A DNA stretch of 64,000 nucleotides, from positions 930,001 through 994,000 of the forward strand of contig OX639992.1 of the NCBI GenBank assembly GCA_951828515.1, read 5' to 3'. Source of the stretch: an uncultured Poribacteria bacterium. GTDB lineage: Bacteria; Poribacteria; WGA-4E; WGA-3G. Below the pieces are notes generated by a model, which made no database searches, was not told the DNA's origin, and saw nothing but the letters and a program-made list of their open reading frames with translations. Shown here piece after piece: positions 1-8,764 of the stretch; positions within the stretch are counted from its first letter, which is position 1; each line of letters starts with the position of its first letter. The translations under genes were made by a program, and so were the position numbers.

Positions 1-2
1 TC

Positions 3-680
3 GAAGATGAAGGAACAAATCTCCCTTTTGAAACGCGATTCGTGCAAGTCGCTGGTGAACACGCCAGCCGCTTCGGTCGTTCTTGGCGTAACCAAGTCGC
101 GACCCCTGAAGTCTTCGAGTTACACCACGCACCTCCTCTGGTGGACGCAATCGGTCAACTCACGGGCACAGATGTCATCGGACATCCCGTCTTCAATGCC
201 CGTCCGAAACTGCCAGGTCAACAATTGACCGTTGTCCCGTGGCATCAGGACAGCGGTTATTTCGGCACAATCAGTGAAACTTCGCTCATCCCGACTGCAT
301 GGATACCGCTGGTGCCGGTGGATGAAAGCAACGGTTGTTTGCAAGTGGTTGCAGGATCGCATCGGTTAGGCGTGGTTAATCATCATACAGAAGAACGGGA
401 AGGGAAGTTTCTTGAGGTGATGGATGAGCTTATCGAGAATTCTCGTGTCGTGACATGCCCAATGGAATTAGGGGATGCCTTAGTGTTCCACAATCTGACG
501 TTCCACCGATCGTTGCCGCATACTACCAGCGAGATCGTCCGTTGGGCGATCGACATCCGTTATCTCCGCGATGGGGATCATCCGGGCACTATTTATTGGC
601 AGGACCCCGATTTCAAGTGGATCATCCGTAGCGAAACGCAACCTGTGACACCCGTTACACAATGGCTCCAAATGTGGTAG
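3..680 (+). CDS. Phytanoyl-CoA dioxygenase family protein, 5'-truncated by window edge
   Basis: The frame is open from base 3 and encodes the last 225 residues of a PhyH-type Fe(II)/2-oxoglutarate dioxygenase; the N-terminus lies outside the window. The iron ligands are visible as the HxD of PWHQDSGYF and a distal His in FHRSLPHTT, followed by an Arg (VRWAID) that would bind the 2-oxoglutarate carboxylate. These enzymes hydroxylate small organic substrates in the cytoplasm; the substrate cannot be told here. A second member lies at 30207-31058 with the same motifs. The next gene starts 64 bases downstream on the same strand, so the two may be co-transcribed. Confidence 0.88.
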   Translation, partial: EDEGTNLPFETRFVQVAGEHASRFGRSWRNQVATPEVFELHHAPPLVDAIGQLTGTDVIGHPVFNARPKLPGQQLTVVPWHQDSGYFGTISETSLIPTAWIPLVPVDESNGCLQVVAGSHRLGVVNHHTEEREGKFLEVMDELIENSRVVTCPMELGDALVFHNLTFHRSLPHTTSEIVRWAIDIRYLRDGDHPGTIYWQDPDFKWIIRSETQPVTPVTQWLQMW

Positions 681-744
681 TAGACAAACACAATAACTGC
701 AATAGCGATGCAGTTAATATTGGAAAAACAACTTACAATAGCGT

Positions 745-1755
745 ATGAAACGTGTACTTTTTCAAACTTTACGAGATGAATTTTATCGTCTGCTCGCAGC
801 AATTGGGTTTAGTGATGAACGAGGAATGCTGTGTGCACGACTGTTTGCCGAAAATCAGCGCGACGGCGTGTACTCACATGGACTTAATCGTTTCCCTGGG
901 TTCGTTGCTGGATTGGAAAGCAAACAGATCGATTTCCGTGCGCAGCCGGAGAAAATTGAGAGTTTCGGGGCGTTAGAACGGTGGGATGGCAATATGGGAG
1001 TCGGTCTTGTCAACGCGCATTTCTGTATGCAACGGGCAGCAGAACTCGCCGATGTCCACGGTATCGGGTGTGTTGGGCTTTCAAATACAAACCACTGGAT
1101 GCGTGGCGGGGCATACGCACTCCAAGCCGCGGAAGCCGGATATATCGGGATATGTTGGACGAATACAACACGACTCATGCCACCGTGGGGGTCTGCAGAA
1201 AAAAAGATCGGGAACAACCCGATGGCGATTGGCATTCCGAGAGCGGAGGGACATATTCTGTTGGATATGGCGATGAGCCAGTATTCAAACGGGAAATTGG
1301 AAGTACTGCAGTTGCAAGGGAAACAATTACCGTTACCGGGTGGTTACGACACCAAGGGTAAACTAACGGTTGAACCGGGAGAGATTCTTGATTCTGCAAG
1401 GGCACTTCCCATCGGTTACTGGAAAGGGTCGGGCTTGGCACTGGTGCTTGATACGATGGCCTCCGTTATCTCAGGCGGGCAAGCGACACACGAGATTGGG
1501 AAACAGGGATCCGAATACGCCGTTTCTCAGGTGTACATCGCTATTAACGCCACAGGAATGATGGGGCAAGCGGTGTTGGACGAATCAGTCGCAGCGATTA
1601 TCGACGACTTCCGGACGGCTGTCCCTTTAGATGAAAATGAAAGCGTGAGGTATCCTGGGGAAGGCATGCTGCGGACGCGGATGGAGAGTCTTGAAAAGGG
1701 GGTCCTCGTGGATGAAGAGCAATGGCAGGCATTATTAGAAATGAGCATCTCTTAA
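745..1755 (+). CDS. Malate/L-lactate dehydrogenase family (2,3-diketo-L-gulonate reductase-like)
   Basis: This 336-residue protein belongs to the NAD(P)-dependent Ldh_2 family. Diagnostic stretches are the N-terminal DGVYSHGLNRFPGF (active-site His), GLSNTNHWMRGGAYAL, KKIGNNPMAIGIPR and the C-terminal GSGLALVLDTMASVISGG. Length and sequence fit the E. coli DlgD/YiaK branch (about 332 residues), which reduces 2,3-diketo-L-gulonate in sugar-acid breakdown, better than malate dehydrogenase. The ribosome binding site before the ATG is weak. Downstream genes for a Gfo/Idh/MocA oxidoreductase and an FAA hydrolase fit a sugar-acid pathway, but the exact substrate is inference. Confidence 0.85.
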   Translation: MKRVLFQTLRDEFYRLLAAIGFSDERGMLCARLFAENQRDGVYSHGLNRFPGFVAGLESKQIDFRAQPEKIESFGALERWDGNMGVGLVNAHFCMQRAAELADVHGIGCVGLSNTNHWMRGGAYALQAAEAGYIGICWTNTTRLMPPWGSAEKKIGNNPMAIGIPRAEGHILLDMAMSQYSNGKLEVLQLQGKQLPLPGGYDTKGKLTVEPGEILDSARALPIGYWKGSGLALVLDTMASVISGGQATHEIGKQGSEYAVSQVYIAINATGMMGQAVLDESVAAIIDDFRTAVPLDENESVRYPGEGMLRTRMESLEKGVLVDEEQWQALLEMSIS

Positions 1756-1830
1756 AATTAGCCCCAAGCGTATAACTTGGAACGAAGTGGAAAGCGGATA
1801 TACGTAAAGGAACATTCAAACACAAATCCA

Positions 1831-1880
1831 CCTAACCGAACCGCAAGGAAAATTAAAAAGACCGCAAGGAAAATTAAAAA
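1831..1880 (+). repeat. Half hairpin arm plus two CCGCAAGGAAAATTAAAAA tails
   Basis: CCTAACCGAACC at 1831-1842 equals the right arm of the hairpin at 17850-17871. It runs into two near-tandem copies of CCGCAAGGAAAATTAAAAA at about 1841-1880. The same tail ends each unit of the repeat array at 44537-44845. This appears to be a decayed copy of a dispersed intergenic element. Confidence 0.6.
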
Positions 1881-1886
1881 TTTGGC

Positions 1887-1914
1887 TTGCACTCTTTTTC
1901 TATCAACGTATAAT
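1887..1914 (+). promoter_or_regulatory. Sigma-70-type promoter for the Gfo/Idh/MocA-FAA operon
   Basis: TTGCAC at 1887-1892 and TATAAT at 1909-1914 are 16 bases apart, about 70 bases upstream of the start codon at 1984. Confidence 0.6.
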
Positions 1915-1983
1915 ATACCTTAATACGAAATATGAAAACTATATCCTAAGTTACCATGCACAAACTGAATTGGGAGACAACTC

Positions 1984-3102
1984 ATGACATTACGGGCCGG
2001 AATTGTCGGTTGTGGCGGGATTAGTCGCAGTCACGCTGGCGCGCATGCGAACTTGGAGGGTGTCGATCTCGTCGCGGTGTGCGATATAAACAGCGATGCA
2101 CTCAACAACCGTGCCGATGAATACGGTGTCTCAAGTCGATACGCTGACTATGAGGAGATGTTCGCACGTGAGGACCTCGATATCGTGAGTGTGTGTACAC
2201 ACGCACCGTTACACGCTCCGGTTGCGATTGCTGCCGCAAAAGAAGGCATTCACGTTTTATGTGAGAAACCGTTGTCCGTTGATTTAGAAACCGCCGACCA
2301 GATGCACACGGCATGTCGTGAGGCGGGTGTGCATTTGGCGGTCAGTCATCAGTTCCGATTTACACCTCTCTTTCGGCACGCGAAATCCCTTATTGATGCA
2401 GGTAAAATCGGTGAACTCCGTTCAATTCGTGAAGTCGGCAAAGGACGCGAAGCCGGATTCGAGTTGATGGAAATGGGGGTACACTATTTTGACGAGATGG
2501 ATTTCTTCTTAGACGGTATTTCTTGGATTCAGGCACATATTACATATCAGGGGCACGATGTGACAGAAGCGGATATTATGCACAGCAGTGAGTTATGTAA
2601 GACTGACCGGCGCGACAATGGGATCGTCGCTGGAGATACGATGCTCGTGCATATCGGCGGTGGGAACAGTGCCTACGGCATTATGGAACTCTATTGCCGC
2701 GAACCAAGACACGGGTGGATGATGGGACCGCATCTGCTCGGTTCGGAGGGGCAATTGATGGTAAAACCGCACCCAGATACGGGTATAGATGAAATGTGGT
2801 ACTGTCCTTTTGATGTCTCTTTTGCGGCGCATACACCCACATGGGAACAGGTAGAACTTGACGCATCAGCGTTTCTTATCTCCGGAAAACCGTGGCAGTC
2901 GCGCCACACTATCTGGAGCGCGAAAAATATACGAGACGCAATTCTTAACGAAGACCAACCAGAGCTCGGTGGACGCAACGCGCTTACATCCCTTGAGTGT
3001 GTCAGCGCAACCTACGTCTCCCATTTCAGTGGACAGAAGGTGCAACTGCCGTTAGAGGAGCGGAGTCATCCGCTTGTGAAACGTCTTGAGGAGAAAAAAT
3101 GA
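1984..3102 (+). CDS. Gfo/Idh/MocA family oxidoreductase
   Basis: The 372-residue protein has an N-terminal NAD(P)-binding Rossmann fold (GIVGCGGISRSHAGAH, then VAVCDIN) and the family motif CEKPLS, whose Lys is catalytic. The C-terminal part is the substrate-binding alpha/beta domain. Such enzymes oxidise or reduce sugars, inositols and related cyclic polyols. A GGGAGA ribosome binding site lies 7 bases before the ATG. The stop codon overlaps the start of the next gene (ATGA), so the two proteins are translationally coupled and probably act in one pathway. Substrate unknown. Confidence 0.9.
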   Translation: MTLRAGIVGCGGISRSHAGAHANLEGVDLVAVCDINSDALNNRADEYGVSSRYADYEEMFAREDLDIVSVCTHAPLHAPVAIAAAKEGIHVLCEKPLSVDLETADQMHTACREAGVHLAVSHQFRFTPLFRHAKSLIDAGKIGELRSIREVGKGREAGFELMEMGVHYFDEMDFFLDGISWIQAHITYQGHDVTEADIMHSSELCKTDRRDNGIVAGDTMLVHIGGGNSAYGIMELYCREPRHGWMMGPHLLGSEGQLMVKPHPDTGIDEMWYCPFDVSFAAHTPTWEQVELDASAFLISGKPWQSRHTIWSAKNIRDAILNEDQPELGGRNALTSLECVSATYVSHFSGQKVQLPLEERSHPLVKRLEEKK

Positions 3103-3947
3103 AATTTGCCTTTTTTAATGATTATCAGCTCGGTGTAATAACGGAAAATGGGATCGTTGATATCAGCGGGGCACTCAGTAGTGTTTCGTATCGGACACCG
3201 CAAGAATTGATACGAACGGTGATTGAGGACTTTGATAATCTACGTCCGACAATAGAGGGCGCGGTTGAAAACGGCACTGCTATCGCTTTAGACAGTGTTA
3301 GCCTGAATGCACCCGTCCCGCGTCCAGGACAACTCGTCTGCCTTGCGGGCAATTACATTGAACCTGATAGTCCGTCGCGTGGGGATTTCAATGCATTTTT
3401 GAAGTCGCCTACCGGCATTATTGCCACGAAGGGGAGAGTCGAGCTTCCAGAAGCCGACGTGACCGTGTTTCACTTCGAGCCGGAATTAGCAATTGTGATT
3501 GGTAAAACTGCGAAGCATCTATCCGAAGATAACGCGTTAGATTGTGTCTTTGGTTACACGCAATTTATTGATGTCTCGGCGCGGGGTTTGCCCGGCGGTT
3601 TCTTCTTAGGCAAAAGTTGGCACACCTTTGCACCGATGGGGCCAGCGATCGTTACTGCTGACGAAGTCGGCGACGGGAATGCGCTCGGCGTGCAACTCTG
3701 GATTAACGACGGTCTACAACACGATTTCTCTACAAATTCCATGGCACGCTTTATCCCCGAATTGCTCGCTGAGGTGACCAATGTGGTAACGCTTGAACCC
3801 GGCGATGTTGTATCGACAGGGACGCACCATGAGGCACTCACCGCGGTTGGTGATGGAGACACACTAAGCTTATCCGTAGAAGGTTTCGGTCCAGAATTAT
3901 CCGTTAGTGTGAGCGATCCATTAAAGCGGACGACTTGGCGTGGTTAG
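3099..3947 (+). CDS. Fumarylacetoacetate hydrolase (FAA) family protein
   Basis: This 282-residue protein has a short N-terminal domain and the FAH catalytic fold. The metal ligands are recognisable in HFEPELAIVIG (E-x-E) and in FIDVSARG (Asp); KSWHTFAPMGP matches the family KSFDTFAPxGP motif. Members hydrolyse or decarboxylate 2-oxo-acids such as acylpyruvates or 2-keto-3-deoxy sugar acids. It overlaps the preceding oxidoreductase by 4 bases. With the DlgD-like enzyme upstream the set resembles sugar-acid catabolism; that role is inferred. Confidence 0.88.
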   Translation: MKFAFFNDYQLGVITENGIVDISGALSSVSYRTPQELIRTVIEDFDNLRPTIEGAVENGTAIALDSVSLNAPVPRPGQLVCLAGNYIEPDSPSRGDFNAFLKSPTGIIATKGRVELPEADVTVFHFEPELAIVIGKTAKHLSEDNALDCVFGYTQFIDVSARGLPGGFFLGKSWHTFAPMGPAIVTADEVGDGNALGVQLWINDGLQHDFSTNSMARFIPELLAEVTNVVTLEPGDVVSTGTHHEALTAVGDGDTLSLSVEGFGPELSVSVSDPLKRTTWRG

Positions 3948-3991
3948 GATATTATAGAACGCGTTTTGTTCGCGGCCTGTGCAAAAAAGTG

Positions 3992-4021
3992 TTGACAACT
4001 GTTTCAATTTACGTGTATAAT
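3992..4021 (+). promoter_or_regulatory. Consensus sigma-70 promoter
   Basis: TTGACA (3992-3997) and TATAAT (4016-4021) match both consensus boxes exactly with an 18-base spacer. It precedes the lipoprotein gene at 4174 with a leader of about 145 bases. Confidence 0.75.
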
Positions 4022-4173
4022 AGTTTAAAGTGTAATTTAGAGGTTTCCCTCTAACCACGAAATCCTTCTTCTAATAGCGATAGCATTTTTGGCTTGCCAG
4101 CTGCGCCGCTTTTTAGTCGTAAAATTTGGCGTGATCCGAAATGAGCCTTCCTGACCATAAGGAGACTGAATTA

Positions 4174-5100
4174 ATGAAAAAACCCAGAAATATAGCCGTG
4201 CTTGCTGTTCTCACAATTTTCTGCGCGTGGATGGCAGGATGTGCTGGCTGTAATCCAGAACCGATACCGAGCGGGATGAGTCCGACACAGGGACCCGAAA
4301 CCGGTGGGACAACTGTCCAGATTACCGGCGAAAAATTTGATATGAAAAACGGCGTAACCGTGACGTTCGGTGGAAAAAATGCGCAAAGCGTAACTGTTCC
4401 AAGTGAAACCCAAATCACGGCGGTGACTCCCGGTGGCATGGCGGGAGAATCTGTGTCTATCGTCGTTACAAATAAAGGAAAACCTGAAGTACCGGTCACG
4501 CTTTCACAGAAATTTACTTACACTGACGCGACCCCGCCAACAGTGACAATGAACGAACCCGCAGATGGCACGGTTTTCTCTGAATACGAGGATTCACTGA
4601 ATGTGATGAATAGTCTGACGGTTTCGTTTAGTGAACCGATTGACAGCAACACTGTTTCCGTGGATGTAGCAGTTACGAAAACAGAAAATTCAATGAGTGA
4701 ACCGATGAACGCAATGCTGTCAGGGACAGTGAGCGGGAGCGGTGATTCTGTGACCTTTACATCCGATATGCCGATGCGCGCAGGACGTATGTACACTGCT
4801 ACTGTCTCCGGGGCTACCGATATGGCAGGCAATGCCCTTGAAAGTTCACACAGTTTCAGTTTCAGCATCACCAGTCCTGAAGTGCTTTACAAATACCATG
4901 TGAAGGAAGAGGATATTCAGGTAGAAAACGGTGAAGCCGCACTCAAGCACATCGCCGCGCGCCCTGAGATTTTCGATGACGCGGAGATGTGGAAACGGTT
5001 AGTCACCGCAAACCAGGACGATTACATCTTCGATCGACGGAAGTTGAGCGTGGGGCAACAGTTATTGATTCCACGTGGACGCGCCTGGGGCGATAAGTAG
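4174..5100 (+). CDS. Secreted IPT/TIG, Ig-like and LysM-like lipoprotein
   Basis: The start at 4174 is preferred over an in-frame ATG at 4141 because AAGGAG lies 9 bases before it and because it begins a clean lipoprotein signal peptide ending in WMAGC (Cys23). The 308-residue product then has an IPT/TIG domain (about 30-115, SPTQGPETGGTTVQITG), a bacterial Ig-like domain of the Big_5 type (about 120-235, PPTVTMNEPADGT, SFSEPIDSNTV) and a C-terminal LysM-like segment ending SVGQQLLIPRG. It should be lipid-anchored and exported, with the LysM-like end possibly touching peptidoglycan. It has its own consensus promoter and a strong terminator, so it is probably monocistronic. Confidence 0.8.
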   Translation: MKKPRNIAVLAVLTIFCAWMAGCAGCNPEPIPSGMSPTQGPETGGTTVQITGEKFDMKNGVTVTFGGKNAQSVTVPSETQITAVTPGGMAGESVSIVVTNKGKPEVPVTLSQKFTYTDATPPTVTMNEPADGTVFSEYEDSLNVMNSLTVSFSEPIDSNTVSVDVAVTKTENSMSEPMNAMLSGTVSGSGDSVTFTSDMPMRAGRMYTATVSGATDMAGNALESSHSFSFSITSPEVLYKYHVKEEDIQVENGEAALKHIAARPEIFDDAEMWKRLVTANQDDYIFDRRKLSVGQQLLIPRGRAWGDK

Positions 5101-5121
5101 ACAAATTTGTAATCAAGATCG

Positions 5122-5154
5122 AAAAGCCGTGTACCTGCTACACGGCTTTTTTAT
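5122..5154 (+). terminator. Rho-independent terminator
   Basis: A perfect 12-base stem (AAAAGCCGTGTA / TACACGGCTTTT) with a 5-base loop is followed by more T residues, 22 bases after the lipoprotein stop codon. Confidence 0.88.
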
Positions 5155-5172
5155 TTATCCGAAAAGGAAATC

Positions 5173-6933
5173 ATGTTTGGTCCGCAAAGAGATTTTGAGA
5201 ACCGTATCGTCGAATACCAAAGCAATTTAGTGGGGATCAAGCATCTTCACCGATTAAATTCACCGCTTACGAACCTATCGCGACCGCAACCGAATCAACC
5301 GATTAACATTTACGTAACAACGTCTGGCGGTGTCGCCTACGATTCAGTTCGCTGTTCGATGGATGTAGATGGTGCGGAATCTACGTTTGAACTCGTGTCG
5401 AGTGGATCGGTATGGAATGCTCTCGAATGGCGATATGTACGCCACTGGCACGGACAGATACCACCGCAACCCAGCGGGGCGGTAATACGCTATAGGATTG
5501 GTGGACGCGTCGTGGGGTCAGATAGATGGATTTTTGCGGATAACCAAGCACGAGTGTTATCCGAAGCAACCGAATTCTCCATCTCTATTGACGATTATGA
5601 CGTGCCGGAGTGGGTCCGCGATGCCGTTATCTATCACATCTTCCTCGATCGATTCTATCCGGGGGACGGTGTACCATGGAAAAAACCGACAAACCTCTCT
5701 GGGTTTTTCGGTGGAACACTCCGTGGGGCAATTCAGAAACTCGACTACATTCAATCGCTTGGATGCAATACAATTTGGCTTTCACCGCTCTTTGCAAGCC
5801 CATCTCACCACGGCTACGATGCGACAGATTATTACACCGTTGAACCCCGATTTGGCACAAATGCGGAACTGATAGAACTCATCGAAAAAGCGCATCAGCA
5901 GGGCATGCGGATTATTCTCGATTTTGTTGCCAACCATTGGTCCAACCACCATCCGACATTTCAGGCAGCACAACGCGACCCAGACAGCGAATATCGAGCG
6001 TGGTACACATGGCAGCACTGGCCCGACGAATACACAAGTTTCTTCGGTGTGAAGGGAATGCCGCAGTTGAACTTAAAACACAAACCGGCAAGCGATTATT
6101 TGTTAGAGTGGGCACAGTATTGGCTTCATAAAGGTGTTGATGGCTACCGGCTTGACTATGCGCCAGGTCCGCCGCATACCTTTTGGGCAGATTTCCGACA
6201 AGCATGTAAAGCAGTGAACCCTGACGCTTTTCTGTTTGGGGAGGTCGTAAGTCATTCGGAAGTCATCGCGTCCTATATCCCACATTTTGATGGGTGCCTC
6301 GATTTCCTGCTTGCGGATGCACTCCGCCGAACCTTTGTTCTTGAAACTTCGACACTGCTGGAATTTGAAACTTTTTTAGCCGCGCATGAAATGTACTTCC
6401 CGAAGGATTTCTCGCTTCCAGCCTTTTTGGATAACCATGATATGACGCGCATTCTCTATTTAGCGAGAGAGGATAAGGCGAAAGTCAGGTTAGCGGCGTT
6501 GGTGCTGTTCACTCTTTCTGCACCGCCCGTAATTTACAACGGGACTGAAGTCGGCGTTTCACAAAGAAACCCGCTTGGACGTTTCGAGGAGGCGCGGTTA
6601 CCAATGCCGTGGGAAGATAAAGCAGATACCGATCTGTTGGACTATTTCCGACGCTTGGGCGCATTACGGAAGCAATTTTCGGTGCTTGCTTCTGGTAGAC
6701 GGAAAGTTGTTCATCTGAACGTTCAAAAGGGAACTTACGCGTATCTACGCACTTCAGAAACGGATTCTATCCTAATCGCATTGAATACGAGTCGACGTTC
6801 TCAAACAATCGATGTTCCGATTTCGTCGTTTCAAACTTCTGCGAAAGACATCCTCAATGGAAATCGGGTAACAGTATCAGCTAATTCCGTAAGCATTTCA
6901 CTTCCAGCACAAAGTGGGGCGTTTATTGCTTGA
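5173..6933 (+). CDS. GH13 alpha-amylase family glycosidase (cyclomaltodextrinase/neopullulanase-like)
   Basis: This 586-residue enzyme has an N-terminal Ig/CBM34-like domain (about 1-135), a catalytic barrel beginning VIYHIFLDRFYPGD and a C-terminal beta domain. The GH13 signature regions are present: FVANHW, GYRLDY with nucleophile D328, FGEV with acid/base E357, and LDNHD with D423. No signal peptide is seen, so it probably acts in the cytoplasm on imported maltodextrins or related alpha-glucans. AAAAGGAAATC precedes the ATG. It stands alone between two terminator-like hairpins. Confidence 0.9.
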   Translation: MFGPQRDFENRIVEYQSNLVGIKHLHRLNSPLTNLSRPQPNQPINIYVTTSGGVAYDSVRCSMDVDGAESTFELVSSGSVWNALEWRYVRHWHGQIPPQPSGAVIRYRIGGRVVGSDRWIFADNQARVLSEATEFSISIDDYDVPEWVRDAVIYHIFLDRFYPGDGVPWKKPTNLSGFFGGTLRGAIQKLDYIQSLGCNTIWLSPLFASPSHHGYDATDYYTVEPRFGTNAELIELIEKAHQQGMRIILDFVANHWSNHHPTFQAAQRDPDSEYRAWYTWQHWPDEYTSFFGVKGMPQLNLKHKPASDYLLEWAQYWLHKGVDGYRLDYAPGPPHTFWADFRQACKAVNPDAFLFGEVVSHSEVIASYIPHFDGCLDFLLADALRRTFVLETSTLLEFETFLAAHEMYFPKDFSLPAFLDNHDMTRILYLAREDKAKVRLAALVLFTLSAPPVIYNGTEVGVSQRNPLGRFEEARLPMPWEDKADTDLLDYFRRLGALRKQFSVLASGRRKVVHLNVQKGTYAYLRTSETDSILIALNTSRRSQTIDVPISSFQTSAKDILNGNRVTVSANSVSISLPAQSGAFIA

Positions 6934-6951
6934 GATATAGGGTAGAAAAGA

Positions 6952-6996
6952 GGAAGGGGACCGACAACCACAGAATGCTGTTCTCAGTCCCTTTCT
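6952..6996. terminator. Possible terminator after the amylase gene
   Basis: GAAGGGGAC and GTCCCTTTC form a 9-base stem with one G-U pair around a 25-base loop that holds a small inner hairpin (ACAG/CTGT). The T tract is weak, so function is uncertain. Confidence 0.4.
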
Positions 6997-7017
6997 TCGG
7001 AAGGTCATGAAATCTGA

Positions 7018-7143
7018 CTATTGGGCATCTACTAGGGGCGGTGGAGCATCATCAGCTGCCGGCTCCTCTATTGGGAGCGGTGGAGCATCATCATCCATAT
7101 TGCCCTGTATCATACCATCGTCTGTCATTCGGGGAATAAACCC
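7018..7143 (-). other. Out-of-frame Asp/Pro-rich tail of the P460 lipoprotein gene
   Basis: Read one frame away from the lipoprotein gene, the DNA past its stop encodes a 42-residue extension (GFIPRMTDDGMIQ, then two DDAPP blocks, ending LVDAQ) before a stop at 7018-7020. Two GGAGCATCATCA repeats lie in it. Its acidic, Met/Asp-rich composition matches the rest of the lipoprotein, so a frameshift near 7140 (mutation, sequencing error or slippage) may have cut off the original C-terminus. Confidence 0.45.
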
Positions 7144-8546
7144 AACACTATCACAATGTCTATATGATTGATGTCTCCATCACCATTCACGTCAAAATCC
7201 ATGTTGTCAGCAGTTACGGGTTGACCGAGTTGGCTGCCCACAACAGCGGCTAGGTCTGAATGACTGATGTCTCCATCATCATCCACGTCAGCATTCATGT
7301 TATCAGCAGTTACGGGTTGGCCTATCTGATCGCGCACAGCAGCGAGGTCCAGATTATTGACAACTCCATCACCGTTCACATCAGCCATGTTGGTACCGTC
7401 CATGCCTTCCATGTTATCCATGTCGTCTTCCATGTCTTCCATCGTAGTCTCGTCCATCATGTCATCCATGGAGAGCGAGACAAAGACGCTGTCGTTCGAG
7501 GCTTTGGCGTGGCATCCGTGGCATCCCATGCTCTTCTCTAAGCTACCTCCACCGACCATCATGTACTCGTCGGCTTCAGATGCGCGGGCGTACTTGACGT
7601 ACATCCACCCGTTGTGATCGGCATACATCGGATCATCGGTTTTCGTCATTACGGCTTTTTTGGCGACAAAGGTATTGGCATCATCCATAATCGTTTTGAC
7701 AATCATAGTCCCGGCAGGATAAGCTGTTCCTACTTTATTTGCCATGGCACCGATATCGTTGATATAAGCGGTGCGAGTGCCTTCGCCGTGTGCGGCACCG
7801 GTTCCGGCAGCATTCAGGGCAGCGGCGGCTTCTGCTACTGTCATCGTCGGTGCAGGAAGTTCAACGCTCGCCCACGACATGTACATTGTCGAGTCCATCA
7901 TATCCGCCATCATATCCGTCATGTCGTCAGCAGCCATCATGTCATCCATATCGTCCATTGGTAGTGAGATGAAGACGCTGTCGTTCGAGGCTTTGGCGTG
8001 ACATCCGTGGCATCCCATGCTCTTCTCTAAGCTACCTCCACCGACCATCATGTACTCGTCGACTTCAGATGCGCGGGCGTACTTGACGTACATCCACCCG
8101 TTGTGATCGGCGTACATCGGATCATCGGTTTTCGTCATTACGGCTTTTTTGGCGACAAATGTGTTAGCGTCGTCCATAATTGTCTTAACAATCACGGTCC
8201 CGGCAGGATAAGCAGTTCCTGCTTTATTTGCCATGGCACCGATATCGTTGATATAAGCGGTGCGAGTGCCTTCGCCGTGTGCGGCACCGGTTCCGGCAGC
8301 ATTCAGGGCTGCGGCGGCTTCTGCTACAGTCATCGTCGGTGCTGGAAGCGCAACATGCGCCCACGACATGTACATTGTCGAGTCCATCATATCCATTATC
8401 ATCTTCATCATATCATCAGTAGCCATCATATCAGCAGCCATCATATCGTCGGCGACGGGATCCAACATTTGCTGTGCCCTCTCACAGGATACGAAAGCGA
8501 CGGAAACAATTAGGATCGCAATCAAAGCGATCTGAACTTTTAACAT
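7125..8546 (-). CDS. Lipoprotein with two cytochrome P460-like heme domains and dockerin repeats
   Basis: The 473-residue protein starts with a lipoprotein signal (AFVSC, Cys21) and AAGGAG before the ATG. Two near-identical domains of about 140 residues follow, each with YPAGTVIVKTI, NGWMYVKYARAS and a c-type heme motif CHGCH (near residues 180 and 343), the layout of cytochrome P460. Met/Asp-rich linkers separate them. The C-terminus has three calcium-binding dockerin-type loops (DVNGDGVVNNLD, DVDDDGDISHSD, DVNGDGDINHID). It is probably an outer-surface redox lipoprotein; P460 members oxidise hydroxylamine or nitric oxide, but that activity is not shown here. The signal region is paralogous to the gene at 9085-9540. 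Confidence 0.82.
   Translation of the reverse strand: MLKVQIALIAILIVSVAFVSCERAQQMLDPVADDMMAADMMATDDMMKMIMDMMDSTMYMSWAHVALPAPTMTVAEAAAALNAAGTGAAHGEGTRTAYINDIGAMANKAGTAYPAGTVIVKTIMDDANTFVAKKAVMTKTDDPMYADHNGWMYVKYARASEVDEYMMVGGGSLEKSMGCHGCHAKASNDSVFISLPMDDMDDMMAADDMTDMMADMMDSTMYMSWASVELPAPTMTVAEAAAALNAAGTGAAHGEGTRTAYINDIGAMANKVGTAYPAGTMIVKTIMDDANTFVAKKAVMTKTDDPMYADHNGWMYVKYARASEADEYMMVGGGSLEKSMGCHGCHAKASNDSVFVSLSMDDMMDETTMEDMEDDMDNMEGMDGTNMADVNGDGVVNNLDLAAVRDQIGQPVTADNMNADVDDDGDISHSDLAAVVGSQLGQPVTADNMDFDVNGDGDINHIDIVIVLGLFPE
7480..7908 (-). repeat. 489-base direct duplication, copy next to the 3' end
   Basis: This block recurs at 7969-8397, offset by exactly 489 bases (163 codons), with only scattered substitutions. 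It encodes the second P460-like domain of the lipoprotein, so the domain pair arose by recent tandem duplication. Confidence 0.85.
7969..8397 (-). repeat. 489-base direct duplication, copy next to the 5' end
   Basis: Partner of 7480-7908; it encodes the first P460-like domain. Confidence 0.85.
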
Positions 8547-8630
8547 TCTTAAAACTCCTTATTTTCTTAAAATAACCCAAGTTGCTACTCACAAATTTTT
8601 GACCTTTCAACAAGGTTTTCAGGAATTTTC

Positions 8631-8645
8631 CACCCCGTAGGGGTG
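8631..8645. repeat. Short perfect hairpin CACCCC-GTA-GGGGTG
   Basis: A 6-base G/C stem with a 3-base loop lies in the 224-base gap between the P460 lipoprotein gene and the transposase remnant. It resembles a REP-type element; no T tract follows. Nothing else was recognised in this gap. Confidence 0.4.
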
Positions 8646-8764
8646 CTATGTCTATAGAATTATTCTTGTAAGTTGCCTTGGGCTATACATAATTCTAATT
8701 TCTTTCAAGTTTTCTATGTCCTGAAGTATTATATATTCTACCATACATCACCCAGCAAATCAAA

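Noticed and set aside
7357-8535. Plus-strand frames opposite the P460 lipoprotein
   Set aside because: Shadows of the Met/Asp-rich gene; repeated because of the 489-base duplication.
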